A stretch of DNA of 40,103 bases, taken from positions 1 through 40,103 of the forward strand of contig JBAVAR010000072.1 in assembly GCA_049585815.1 (NCBI GenBank), in the 5' to 3' direction. A program made the translations under genes and the position numbers. Under the pieces are notes generated by a model that made no database searches, was not told the origin of the DNA, and worked only from the letters and a program-made list of their open reading frames with translations. The DNA comes from DATLSM01 sp049585815 (GTDB lineage: Bacteria > Actinomycetota > Thermoleophilia > Solirubrobacterales > 70-9). This document shows positions 32,917-39,874 of this stretch, one piece after another; the first letter of the stretch is position 1; each line of letters starts with the position of its first letter.

Positions 32917-33137
32917 GTAGCCCGGCCTTAAATGCTGACGCCAAGCAGTTGAAGCTGCGGGACGTTGCTGAAGCGCACGAGGAATTACAGCGTACGACTC
33001 ACCTGAAACGTCGCAGCGCGCAACGTCGGCGAAAGGCTGTTCTCGCCGCGCAAGCAGCTGGCTGCACCTTGCAGGAGTTCGCCAACATTCTCGGCGTCAG
33101 TCATCAGCGAGTATTGAGAATCGCCTCTGGCAAGTGA
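32913..33137 (+). CDS. small helix-turn-helix protein
   Basis: 74 residues; ATG 32913 overlaps the preceding TGA (ATGA), so it is translationally coupled to the second half of the repeat protein, which argues that this half is, or recently was, translated. A basic helical arm (THLKRRSAQRRRKAVLAAQ) leads to a compact HTH: AGCTLQEFANILGVSHQRVL then RIASGK. A diverged HTH of the same type is decaying at 35960-36095. Confidence 0.75.
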   Translation: MSSPALNADAKQLKLRDVAEAHEELQRTTHLKRRSAQRRRKAVLAAQAAGCTLQEFANILGVSHQRVLRIASGK

Positions 33138-33170
33138 CCAGCTCACGCTGATCCCCAACCAGAGGCGATT
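33119..33170. terminator. bidirectional terminator-like hairpin between convergent genes
   Basis: A perfect 12-bp inverted repeat, AATCGCCTCTGG (33119-33130) and CCAGAGGCGATT (33159-33170), with a 28-nt loop that itself contains GTGA...TCAC. The left arm lies in the last codons of the HTH gene. No U-tract. Confidence 0.5.
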
Positions 33171-33191
33171 GAAGCCCGCGGTGTCGGCGGC

Positions 33192-33614
33192 TTAGCTGAC
33201 GACGAGTTTGCCGTTTACCCGTTTGATCTTCCCGGCCTTTTTCAGCTTGCCGAGTAGATTGCTGACGTAGTTCGGCTGGATTTTGAGGGCTTTAGCGATC
33301 TCTTTGGTCTTAGCCTCGGGGTTGGCAGCGGCGAAGGTCAATAGATCAGCCTCACGCTGACTGGTGCTCCCACGACGCCGACGCCGTTTTTTACGAGCCC
33401 CCGTTGTTGGTTGCTCGTCGGAACTGGGCTGCGTGCCAGAGCCTTTCGGTCGGCCGCCAGAGCCTTTAGGGCGTCCGGGGCCACGCTTACGCGTCGAGAC
33501 CGGACTGCCGCCGCCGAGTGAGCTCAGTGCCTGCCGGAGCGCACTTGCCTCGTCCTCGATCTCGCTCAGTCTCGAGCTGATCAGATCCTTGGCCTCGGTA
33601 ATTTTATCCGCCAC
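33192..33614 (-). CDS. AT-hook plus winged-helix DNA-binding protein
   Basis: 140 residues from GTG 33614, with GAAAGGACAGCAAA upstream. Residues 1-35 form a short coiled coil (LISSRLSEIEDEASALRQAL). Residues about 43-60 carry tandem AT-hooks (RKRGPGRPKGSGGRPKGSG), followed by a polybasic KKRRRRRG. Residues about 85-138 are a winged helix (TKEIAKALKIQPNYVSNLLG, then KLKKAGKIKRVNGKLVV). This layout resembles actinobacterial nucleoid-type or silencer proteins such as Lsr2 in function but not in fold. In this lower-GC island it may silence foreign DNA or regulate the neighbours. It is convergent with the HTH gene. Confidence 0.8.
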   Translation of the reverse strand: MADKITEAKDLISSRLSEIEDEASALRQALSSLGGGSPVSTRKRGPGRPKGSGGRPKGSGTQPSSDEQPTTGARKKRRRRRGSTSQREADLLTFAAANPEAKTKEIAKALKIQPNYVSNLLGKLKKAGKIKRVNGKLVVS

Positions 33615-33967
33615 TTTGCTGTCCTTTCTAAGTCATCGCCGCCTGGGCACAGGAGTGAGACACCGATGAAGACTGGATAGAGGAACCACAGAGCTGCTCA
33701 GTGTAGTGGCACCTGGAGACAGTCGGCACAACGCACAACGCTCTTATCGTTGTTCTTCCCCGCTGTCAAGAATCGCCAGTCTCGTGGCTACACGCCTAAC
33801 AAGTAGAAGACCCCCGGACAGTGGGGGTCTTCAGGGACGCTGTACGAATCATCTTTGGGAAGAGGAGTCAATACAGCTATTTGGTTGTTCTGTGAGCGTA
33901 GCCGTGATCCACGGGATCACCCGGTCTTCCACTAACGGCGAGATCGGGATACTCTCCTGGCGCTGCC
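33615..33967. other. 353-bp intergenic region with a strong hairpin
   Basis: No credible gene. It should hold the promoter of the AT-hook gene and that of the nuclease gene. A 10-bp perfect stem lies at 33806-33832 (separate entry). Confidence 0.4.
33806..33832. terminator. 10-bp GC-rich hairpin
   Basis: GAAGACCCCC (33806-33815) and GGGGGTCTTC (33823-33832) pair perfectly around a 7-nt loop GGACAGT. It is symmetrical, so it could work on either strand. No gene reads towards it at close range, which makes a small RNA terminator or a regulatory stem worth considering. Confidence 0.55.
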
Positions 33968-35311
33968 GTGATGATCGCAGCCTCAACCAGTAGGTTATTG
34001 GTGGACCGACATCTGAATGTGTTCGTGCCTTACGAGCGTCCGCCCTACCACGAGGATCAACTGACTCGTGCGGCGATGATCGTGATGCGCGCGGTTCCCC
34101 TGGCTCGTGATGCCGTCTTGGATCGCGTCGGTGCGCAGTCTTCAGGACGTTTACCTGAACCCGAGCTCGATATGCAGACCCGTTATGTGGATCAGCCGGC
34201 TGATAACGATGGCGAACAGTCGTCCGTGCATCAGCTGATCAGCGTCTTCCTCTCCCCAGATGAGGGCCTGGACCTCTCTGATGCCGAGATCCAGGAGCGT
34301 TCCCGTGAGCAGCGCCTGGATGGCGTACTGCGCTTCGGCGACGAGCTGGTCATCGTGATCGAGAGCAAGATCGTCGGCGAAGCGTCAAGCGAGCAAGCGC
34401 AACTGCTGCGACTACGGGGCCTTGATGTCGAAGAGACACGCGTTATCGCTCTGGGCTGGCACGAGCTGTTGGGGGATTGGTGGGGCTTGCTGGAGCGGGG
34501 TCTGTTGGCGCCGGCAGAGCGGGTGCTGATGGAGGATCTGATTGCTTTCACCGAGGAGCACTTCGCGCTCCTGTTGCCGTTCACGACCTTGCAACGGGCC
34601 GGGGGGCACAACCTGCGCCTGCAACGACGCTTAGCGGCATTGCTACGGGAGGTTACGGGGATCACCGAGGTCGTATTTGAGCAGGCTCCGCGAGTTGGTG
34701 CGGCGGTAATGATCGACGCGATCGGAGCCTCATCTACCCAGCGGATCTCCCTGCAGCAACAGGGCGATGACTTCGCGCTGTACACGTAGCCGGCGGAGCT
34801 CAAGCCGCAAGCGACAGCCCTCCACCGGAGCGATCGCGCCCAGCGTTTGGTTGAGTTTGCTGCGGAGCATCCCGAGGAGTGGCGGGTCCGACCCAATGTC
34901 CATCTCGCATATCGGGGAGCGCGAACTGTCGCCCAGCGGCTCTATCTCAACTGCCAGCTGGAACTGGCCGAGTACGTCCAGCGCTGGTCTGGAGAGGACT
35001 TCGAGCAGATCCGTTTGCACCCCCACGACGAAATCCGCGACAGTCTCTGGCCTTGGCTACGAGAGCGGGGCTACGCCGGCCCCGAGGATGATGAGCGCCT
35101 CGATGCGTTCCTTGAGGGCCTCGGGCGCCGTGATGCCCATCTACGCCCTGGTCTTGAGGTCCGGCGCGGTTGGAGCTGGACACAAGCAGCTGAGCTCGAC
35201 GAGCGACAAGCACTGGTCGGCGAGATCCGTCAGGCTGTCATCGAGCTGCTGACCGTCCTTGAGGAGCCGCTCCCTCCGGGATGCCTCGATCACGCCCTGA
35301 GTAAAAGATAG
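33968..35311 (+). pseudogene. PD-(D/E)XK nuclease-like protein interrupted by in-frame TAG
   Basis: One frame runs from GTG 33968/ATG 33971 to TAG 35309-35311 (about 447 codons), broken only by TAG 34787-34789. Before it, RLDGVLRFGDELVIVIESKI (about residues 117-136) gives the D...E-x-K core of the PD-(D/E)XK fold; ALGWHELLGDWWGLLERGLL and LPFTTLQRAGGHNLRLQRRL follow. After it the reading is equally natural (PAELKPQATALHRSDRAQRL, EFAAEHPEEWRVRPNVHLAY, DSLWPWLRERGYAGPEDDER). TAG differs from TGG (Trp) by one base. Either a recent nonsense mutation or readthrough. The true start may be GTG 34001 or 34019, since NVFVPYERPPYHEDQ looks like a family start. Likely nucleic-acid cleavage in defence or element maintenance. 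Confidence 0.72.
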
Positions 35312-35319
35312 GAAGAACA

Positions 35320-35910
35320 TTGAGCAAGAGAACATTCCTGATCCCGATCGTGGTCCTGGCCGCCTCCCAACTACTGATGGCGGCAACAGCCTCGGCGCTG
35401 ACATCTAACAGCGCAACAGCGGCCTTTAGGGCGGCGATCCTCGCCGACTCTCCGACTGCGGTTTTTCCCGCGAATGAGGGAACACTTTGCCCGGAGATCT
35501 ACTCAGGCAGTGAAGGGGCCTACTCTGTTTGCTACGGCGAGTTTGAGACCGGAGATTTCTGGAATATCCAGGGCGGGCAGGCCAAAGAAGAGGAAAACGG
35601 TCAGATCGTCTTCACTTATCCAACTTCAGCACAATGGACCCGCCGCTGGACTAAGTGTAGGTTGGAGCGTGCTCCAGGCACCCTGACCAGCAATAACAAC
35701 TGCGGTTATCACCAGCCATCAGATGACCCTTATTTGGTCTGGGACGAGCTTGTCCCAGATATTCGCTTTCATCGCGGCACCGCACCGATCGGCTGGCAGT
35801 TCACCGAGTCGGCAGGCTTCACCAGCATCGGCATCTTCCACGGCTCCAAGCACGGCAAGACCTACACGTTCAGTAACGCCGTCGGCGATTCATTTAGGTA
35901 CAGGCCTTAG
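35320..35910 (+). CDS. small secreted protein
   Basis: 196 residues from TTG 35320, with AGGAAG overlapping the nuclease stop 9 bp upstream, so translation may be coupled. Signal peptide about 1-26 (FLIPIVVLAASQLLMAATAS, cleavage after ASA). The mature domain has four cysteines (at C-P-E-I-Y, V-C-Y-G, K-C-R-L, N-C-G-Y) and aromatic-rich strands (FWNIQGG, WTRRWTKCRL, YLVWDELVPDIRFHRG). Not recognised. A secreted protein directly behind a nuclease is unusual; an extracellular toxin or surface role cannot be told apart. Confidence 0.7.
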   Translation: MSKRTFLIPIVVLAASQLLMAATASALTSNSATAAFRAAILADSPTAVFPANEGTLCPEIYSGSEGAYSVCYGEFETGDFWNIQGGQAKEEENGQIVFTYPTSAQWTRRWTKCRLERAPGTLTSNNNCGYHQPSDDPYLVWDELVPDIRFHRGTAPIGWQFTESAGFTSIGIFHGSKHGKTYTFSNAVGDSFRYRP

Positions 35911-35926
35911 GACGGTCTTCAGGGGA

Positions 35927-35955
35927 GGGTGTCCGTAATTAAAAGATGGACACCC
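35927..35955 (+). terminator. hairpin after the secreted-protein gene
   Basis: GGGTGTCC (35927-35934) and GGACACCC (35948-35955), 8-bp perfect stem with a 13-nt AT-rich loop, 17 bp after the stop. Terminator-like, though GTGTCC/GGACAC ends also occur in IS3-type elements. Confidence 0.5.
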
Positions 35956-35959
35956 CTGC

Positions 35960-36095
35960 TTAGGAGCGATGCTTGCCAGCAAGGTACTGCGCTGTTGATA
36001 GCTGACTCCAAGCGTTAGACCGATCTCCCTCCAAGTACAGCCTCGGTCGTGCGCCCGCGCTACAGCTTGACCGCGCTGTTCGGCCGTTCACAGCG
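35960..36095 (-). pseudogene. decayed helix-turn-helix gene remnant
   Basis: On the minus strand one frame reads AEQRGQAVARAHDRGCTWRE then IGLTLGVSYQ, a helix-turn-helix like the small protein at 32913; the neighbouring frame supplies the expected ending AQYLAGKHRS and TAA 35960-35962. An indel near 36000 separates them. No start codon context remains. Confidence 0.5.
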
Positions 36096-36111
36096 TGTGT
36101 GGGCAGCTCAA

Positions 36112-37020
36112 CTATGCTTCCGGCTCCTTCGGCGGGCGGGCGTCGGCGACCGAGCGGACGCGGAGGACCGCGTGGATGGTTGCGAGGTAGACGTAGAACG
36201 CCCAGCGGAGCCACGTCACCCGGTCGTAGTCGCCCCGCTGATCTCGGTTGTTGTGGCGGATAGCGAAGCCGTTGGCGACGTTGAACAGAGCCTTCTCGTC
36301 GGCAGGCAGCATCGACTCCTTCACGTCCCTGCGGATCGCCTCCAGCGCGTCGGCAAGGTCGCGGACGGCGTGGTGCCGGTCATCCAGGGAGGCGCCCCGA
36401 GCCCGGAATCGGCTCACGGCCCCGTCAATCTTGGAGGTGATGAGGTCGTGTTCGGTGCCGTCCGGGACCGGCGCGTCGAGCAGCTGGTCGAACTCCGGCT
36501 CGCCGACCTCCACGACCTGCCCGTGGCCGTCGAGCTTGTACGCAGGGTCCCCGAGGGACAGCACCTCGTTGAGCTCGCGGCGGTAATCCTCCTGGCCTTC
36601 GGGGCGGTTGAAACTCTCGTAGTGCCAGCCGCAGTTACCGAAGTCGTGGTATGTCCCGTCGGCCCCCTTGGAGACCAAGTCATGGAGCACCTCGATCACG
36701 TCGAAAAGCACGTCAGGGTCCCATTCGTCGCAGGGGGCGACCCAGACGTCGAGCTGGACCTGTACGGAGTCCCAGTACGGCCAGACCTTCCCGCGCACGA
36801 TCGCCCGTTCGAGGTGCCGGTTCGGGTCGCTGCCAAGCGTCCCCGGCCGGTCGCCGTCCACGCACTCGACGCCGAACGCCTCCTGAAAGTAGCCCTGCTC
36901 GCGTAGGCTGTCGAGAGCTTCCACGACCATCCTCCGCAGCCTGTCGAACGGCAGCGGCTCGGCTTTTGGGCCACGTCCCTGGCGCTCCGAGAAGTAGCGT
37001 CGCTGCGGCGGTTCGGACAT
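36112..37020 (-). CDS. hypothetical protein, possible HEPN-like C-terminus
   Basis: 302 residues from ATG 37020; TATCCT exactly 6 nt upstream indicates a leaderless start and excludes the longer frame to 37275. The N-terminal half (PFDRLRRMVVEALDSLREQG, WDSVQVQLDVWVAPCDEWDP, VLFDVIEVLHDLVSKGADGT) is acidic alpha/beta. The C-terminal 90 residues (DLADALEAIRRDVKESMLPA, ALFNVANGFAIRHNNRDQRG, WLRWAFYVYLATIHAVLRV) match a pattern (L-F-N-x-A-N-x-F-A-I-R-H-N) that I recall from widespread hypothetical proteins of AbiJ/HEPN type; this is tentative. Codons are more strictly GC-ending than its neighbours, so it may have arrived separately. Confidence 0.65.
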   Translation of the reverse strand: MSEPPQRRYFSERQGRGPKAEPLPFDRLRRMVVEALDSLREQGYFQEAFGVECVDGDRPGTLGSDPNRHLERAIVRGKVWPYWDSVQVQLDVWVAPCDEWDPDVLFDVIEVLHDLVSKGADGTYHDFGNCGWHYESFNRPEGQEDYRRELNEVLSLGDPAYKLDGHGQVVEVGEPEFDQLLDAPVPDGTEHDLITSKIDGAVSRFRARGASLDDRHHAVRDLADALEAIRRDVKESMLPADEKALFNVANGFAIRHNNRDQRGDYDRVTWLRWAFYVYLATIHAVLRVRSVADARPPKEPEA

Positions 37021-37134
37021 TCCAAGAGGATAGAAGGCGCTCCGGCCCCGCCCGGTTGGTTCCGGACAGCGGCAGCGAGGGAGGCAGATGATGAGGCGGC
37101 GCCGACAAGAGCCGCTTGATGGCGATGCGAACAT

Positions 37135-37509
37135 TTGTTCGTGCGCTCTCAGTATGCCGGCTACTCGAATCATTTGGCCTCTTTCCGCAGTGCGATCGAG
37201 AAGAAAGACCTTCAGAAGGGGCTGCAGGCGGCCCAGGGAATGCGCGAGACCAGCGGACAGCTTCTGACGATCCACGACGCCCTGGATCTGCTCCTGTTGA
37301 TGTCGCAGTCCGCTGATCCGCGCTTTGAGACCGCTGCGCGCCGTTGGCTGGCCCGGCTACTGGCTGAGGGCAGGCCCCTGGTTGAGATCCAGATCGCTGT
37401 CGCTGCCTCGCGTGGGCTCGAGGACCTGGCCACGGCGCCCCGCTCTGAGCTGATCCTGCGCGATCTGATTTGTTGGGTTGAGGACGCCAAGGAGACTCAG
37501 CACAAATAG
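37135..37509 (+). CDS. small helical hypothetical protein
   Basis: 124 residues from TTG 37135 (GTG 37141 is an alternative; an upstream stop at 37117 limits the choice). All-helical: HLASFRSAIEKKDLQKGLQA, ALDLLLLMSQSADPRFETAA, RRWLARLLAEGRPLVEIQIA. This resembles a short actinobacterial family found beside phage and plasmid genes, with no assigned role. The C-terminal segment ATAPRSELILRDL is duplicated, 913 bp downstream, in the mini-ORF at 38288. Confidence 0.6.
   Translation: MFVRSQYAGYSNHLASFRSAIEKKDLQKGLQAAQGMRETSGQLLTIHDALDLLLLMSQSADPRFETAARRWLARLLAEGRPLVEIQIAVAASRGLEDLATAPRSELILRDLICWVEDAKETQHK
37415..37467 (+). repeat. direct repeat copy 1 (53 bp)
   Basis: Pairs with 38328-38380: about 47 of 53 positions identical, the last 27 bp exact. 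Copy 1 encodes the C-terminal region of the 124-residue protein. Confidence 0.85.
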
Positions 37510-37664
37510 ATGGTCGTTGGCTCGAAGCTGAACGGGTCCGAGTAGGTAGCGGCGGCTCGCATTATTCGCCGCAGCAACGGACGAGCGAGCCTCATTCTGG
37601 CCGTGCTGGAGTCGGCGGCTCCGCGACAAGTCTTTCGATCTTCGCCGCGCGCGATACTCAACTG

Positions 37665-38291
37665 GTGGCTCGTACCCCAGAAGAACTACGAATCGAGAGC
37701 GAGCACGTCCTTTACGAGGTCCAGATGCTGTTCCGATTGGCGGATCGTCTCCGTGCGCATAGCGATTCAGGCGAGCAGCTGCCCTGGGAGGTCGAAATGG
37801 CCTGTATCGAGTCGTTTGCTCTACACGCACGTGTGCTGATCGAGTTCTTGTGGAATGACCCGCGTGCGAACAGTCGCCATCCTGATGACGTGTTCGCGGC
37901 TGACTACTTTCCGCCGGGAGAGTGGGCGGAGCTTCGGGAACGCGTTCAGCGGTCGAAGCTCGACGGACTCACGGAGCGCACAGGTCACGAGATTGCGCAC
38001 CTGTCCTACAAGCGGATGCAGGATTCCGACAGATCTCGGGACTGGCAATTCGACGTGATCGCTGGGGTCTTCGGACGCGCTTTCCGTCTGTTCCTGGAAA
38101 ACGTGTCAGCTGATGTAATCGCCTATGACTTCGAGGACCGGCTGCGATCAACTTGGCCCGAGTACCTGAACTACCCGGTTGCAGTCGGCTTTCCGGGGGA
38201 TCAGAATCCCAGGTCCGTAGCCACGGCGCCGCTGTTGGACCCTAACCAAGTTCACCCGGCAAGCTTTGAGGACTTACTACCTAAGCAATGA
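37665..38291 (+). CDS. hypothetical HEPN-like protein
   Basis: 208 residues from GTG 37665, with GATACT exactly 6 nt upstream (leaderless). An N-terminal helical domain (IESEHVLYEVQMLFRLADRL, ACIESFALHARVLIEFLWND) is followed by DDVFAADYFPPGEW and LTERTGHEIAHLSYKRM. The R-x6-H spacing within RTGHEIAH and the helical make-up recall HEPN RNases, but the canonical R-N-x-x-x-H is not present, so the call is cautious. It overlaps a mini-ORF by ATGA and is followed by a nuclease-like gene; a toxin-type or abortive-infection module is possible. Confidence 0.6.
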   Translation: MARTPEELRIESEHVLYEVQMLFRLADRLRAHSDSGEQLPWEVEMACIESFALHARVLIEFLWNDPRANSRHPDDVFAADYFPPGEWAELRERVQRSKLDGLTERTGHEIAHLSYKRMQDSDRSRDWQFDVIAGVFGRAFRLFLENVSADVIAYDFEDRLRSTWPEYLNYPVAVGFPGDQNPRSVATAPLLDPNQVHPASFEDLLPKQ

Positions 38292-38398
38292 ACTCCGACG
38301 CCCCACGGGTCGGGATACTTTGCGAGGGGTTTGAGGGCCAGGCCACTGCGCCACGCTCTGAGCTGATCCTGCGCGATCTGCGGTTGGGCCTTAGGTAG
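38288..38398 (+). CDS. 36-residue coupled mini-ORF carrying a duplicated peptide
   Basis: ATG 38288 overlaps the stop of the HEPN-like gene (ATGA) and the ORF ends TAG 38396-38398, 4 bp before the next ATG. Its residues 19-31 (ATAPRSELILRDL) are identical to the C-terminal part of the 124-residue protein at 37135. It is too short for standard gene calling. It may be a small partner or antitoxin-like peptide, or simply the scar of a duplication that keeps the operon translationally coupled. Confidence 0.4.
   Translation: MNSDAPRVGILCEGFEGQATAPRSELILRDLRLGLR
38328..38380 (+). repeat. direct repeat copy 2 (53 bp)
   Basis: Second copy of 37415-37467; together they flank most of the HEPN-like gene. 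Homologous recombination between them would delete about 913 bp. Confidence 0.85.
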
Positions 38399-38402
38399 AG
38401 CA

Positions 38403-39491
38403 ATGAGTCTGACCTCGCATCTGGAATCGAAGACCAGTCCGGTGCGGGCCTGGATGCTGGAGAACTTCCCGGGAACCCGCCGCGTCACGACTGCCGCCAA
38501 CCGCGAGCTGCGCGACGGCGCTGCCGAGTGCTCCATTCCTCGCCTTGAGGGAGCTGATCCTGGTCTTGTCGGAACCGCAGTTGATTACCTGCTTAGAGCG
38601 TGTCTGCGGGTCACTTCGATCGAATCAACGGCCGCCTCAAAGGCCGTGGGGGCGCTGTCGTCAGATCCGAGGATTGGTCTGCGTGCCATTGAGATCGAAC
38701 GAGAAGTGGTCGCTGACATCAAGAAACTGAGGCCCAGTCGCCGTGATCTCACAGATGGAGAGTGGACTGAGCTGTGTATCAGGTGCTTAGTTTTGGCCCG
38801 CTTCGAGCAGTTCTATCGGGCAGGACCAGTGAGCCGGGTGATATTCGAGCTGCTTGTTCAACCCCTGCGAAAGTGCACTGGTCTTAACGACTTTATCCCC
38901 CTGGCGCTGACGCAGGCGACGATCGAGGATCTCGCTCGCTTAGGTCGAGCTGTCTGGGAAGACCAGCGTAGCTTGCAGAAAGCCCGGCCGCTTGTCCTCA
39001 ACCCTCAGTTTCAGATGAGCGCAGATCTCGGAGGCGCGGACGCTGATCTGATCGCCCGGCACAAGCTGATTGACTGGAAGGCGACGACACAGGCAGGCAT
39101 TATCGGTCGCCAGGAGCTGTGGCAGCTACTTGGCTATGCCTTGGCTGACACTCAGGATGAGTACGACATCCGCGAGGTCGGCATTTCCGCACTGCGCTGG
39201 CGCAAGACGATCAATTGGCCGCTGAAGGAGCTCCTTGATGACCTCGTTCCTGGTCCGCCGGTGAACCTTGTCCTTGCCAGCGGGGGCATCGTCAAGCGTG
39301 AGCCGATTGATCTTCAGGCTCTGCGCTATGAGTTCGCTCAGTTGGTTACGCAGGCTTGTCAAGTCGAACGGGAGCGCAATGACGCCTGGCTGTCAAAGAG
39401 AGAGGAGATCCGGGCTAAGAACCGTGCAGCGCGTCTCAAGGGAGGCTCCGCTAAGAGGGCAGCTCTTTCAGGTCGGCCAGAGAATCCTTGA
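38403..39491 (+). CDS. PD-(D/E)XK nuclease-like protein
   Basis: 362 residues from ATG 38403, 4 bp after the mini-ORF. The N-terminal 200 residues are helical (PGLVGTAVDYLLRACLRVTS, FELLVQPLRKCTGLNDFIPL). At about residues 212-229, GGADADLI...KLIDWK supplies the D-A-D and D-x-K elements of a PD-(D/E)XK core (strand, turn, strand), followed by RQELWQLLGYALADTQDEYD, the helix that usually carries a conserved Gln. A DNA-cleaving role in defence fits the neighbours. The C-terminal 40 residues are basic. Stop TGA 39489-39491. Confidence 0.72.
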   Translation: MSLTSHLESKTSPVRAWMLENFPGTRRVTTAANRELRDGAAECSIPRLEGADPGLVGTAVDYLLRACLRVTSIESTAASKAVGALSSDPRIGLRAIEIEREVVADIKKLRPSRRDLTDGEWTELCIRCLVLARFEQFYRAGPVSRVIFELLVQPLRKCTGLNDFIPLALTQATIEDLARLGRAVWEDQRSLQKARPLVLNPQFQMSADLGGADADLIARHKLIDWKATTQAGIIGRQELWQLLGYALADTQDEYDIREVGISALRWRKTINWPLKELLDDLVPGPPVNLVLASGGIVKREPIDLQALRYEFAQLVTQACQVERERNDAWLSKREEIRAKNRAARLKGGSAKRAALSGRPENP

Positions 39492-39554
39492 TCGCTGCTT
39501 ACCTGCTTACTGAGGCCAGGGCCGACCGCGAGACCAGTCGGCTGTGTCAATTCT

Positions 39555-39734
39555 GAGGCTCTCGGCGCCGTCACCACGTCGCTGGCGATCCTGGTCATCT
39601 TCCTATTCCGCCAGGGAGATCCGGCGCGAATGCTTCCAGGCTGGATAAAAGGCACGCAAGAGGCGCAGGATCACAGCGAAGATCGACCCTTCTTCCCGGC
39701 TATTCCCCCTAACGGAGATGAGGCGCTGGCGTGA
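39555..39734 (+). pseudogene. 5'-truncated small membrane protein
   Basis: In the same frame as the nuclease gene, past its stop, natural sequence resumes: ALGAVTTSLAILVIFLFRQG (a membrane helix), then DPARMLPGWIKGTQEAQDHS and a short acidic tail ending at TGA 39732-39734. No ATG, GTG or TTG start lies between the two. It is probably the tail of a gene whose front has been lost. Confidence 0.4.
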
Positions 39735-39874
39735 GTGCGAAGAAGGTCGAGCCGTCGCTGGAGCAGTGGCAGGCGCCTGGGCAGTCTGACCGGACCCCAC
39801 TCATCGGTCCACCCCGCATGAGAGTCCGGGGTTTGTCTGCACTGAGTATGAAGCCTGCTCGCCGCCTCGCGTAG
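39731..39874 (+). pseudogene. gene start truncated by the IS3 insertion
   Basis: GTG 39731 overlaps the previous TGA (GTGA) and encodes SAKKVEPSLEQWQAPGQSD before running, near 39787, into the end of the insertion sequence; the remaining codons to TAG 39872-39874 are antisense to the transposase. The original product is unknown. Confidence 0.4.

Noticed and set aside
31391..35311. Recoding of TAG as a sense codon throughout the island
   Set aside because: TAG properly ends the relaxase, the zinc-ribbon genes and others here; only two genes are interrupted, so local nonsense mutation or readthrough is simpler.
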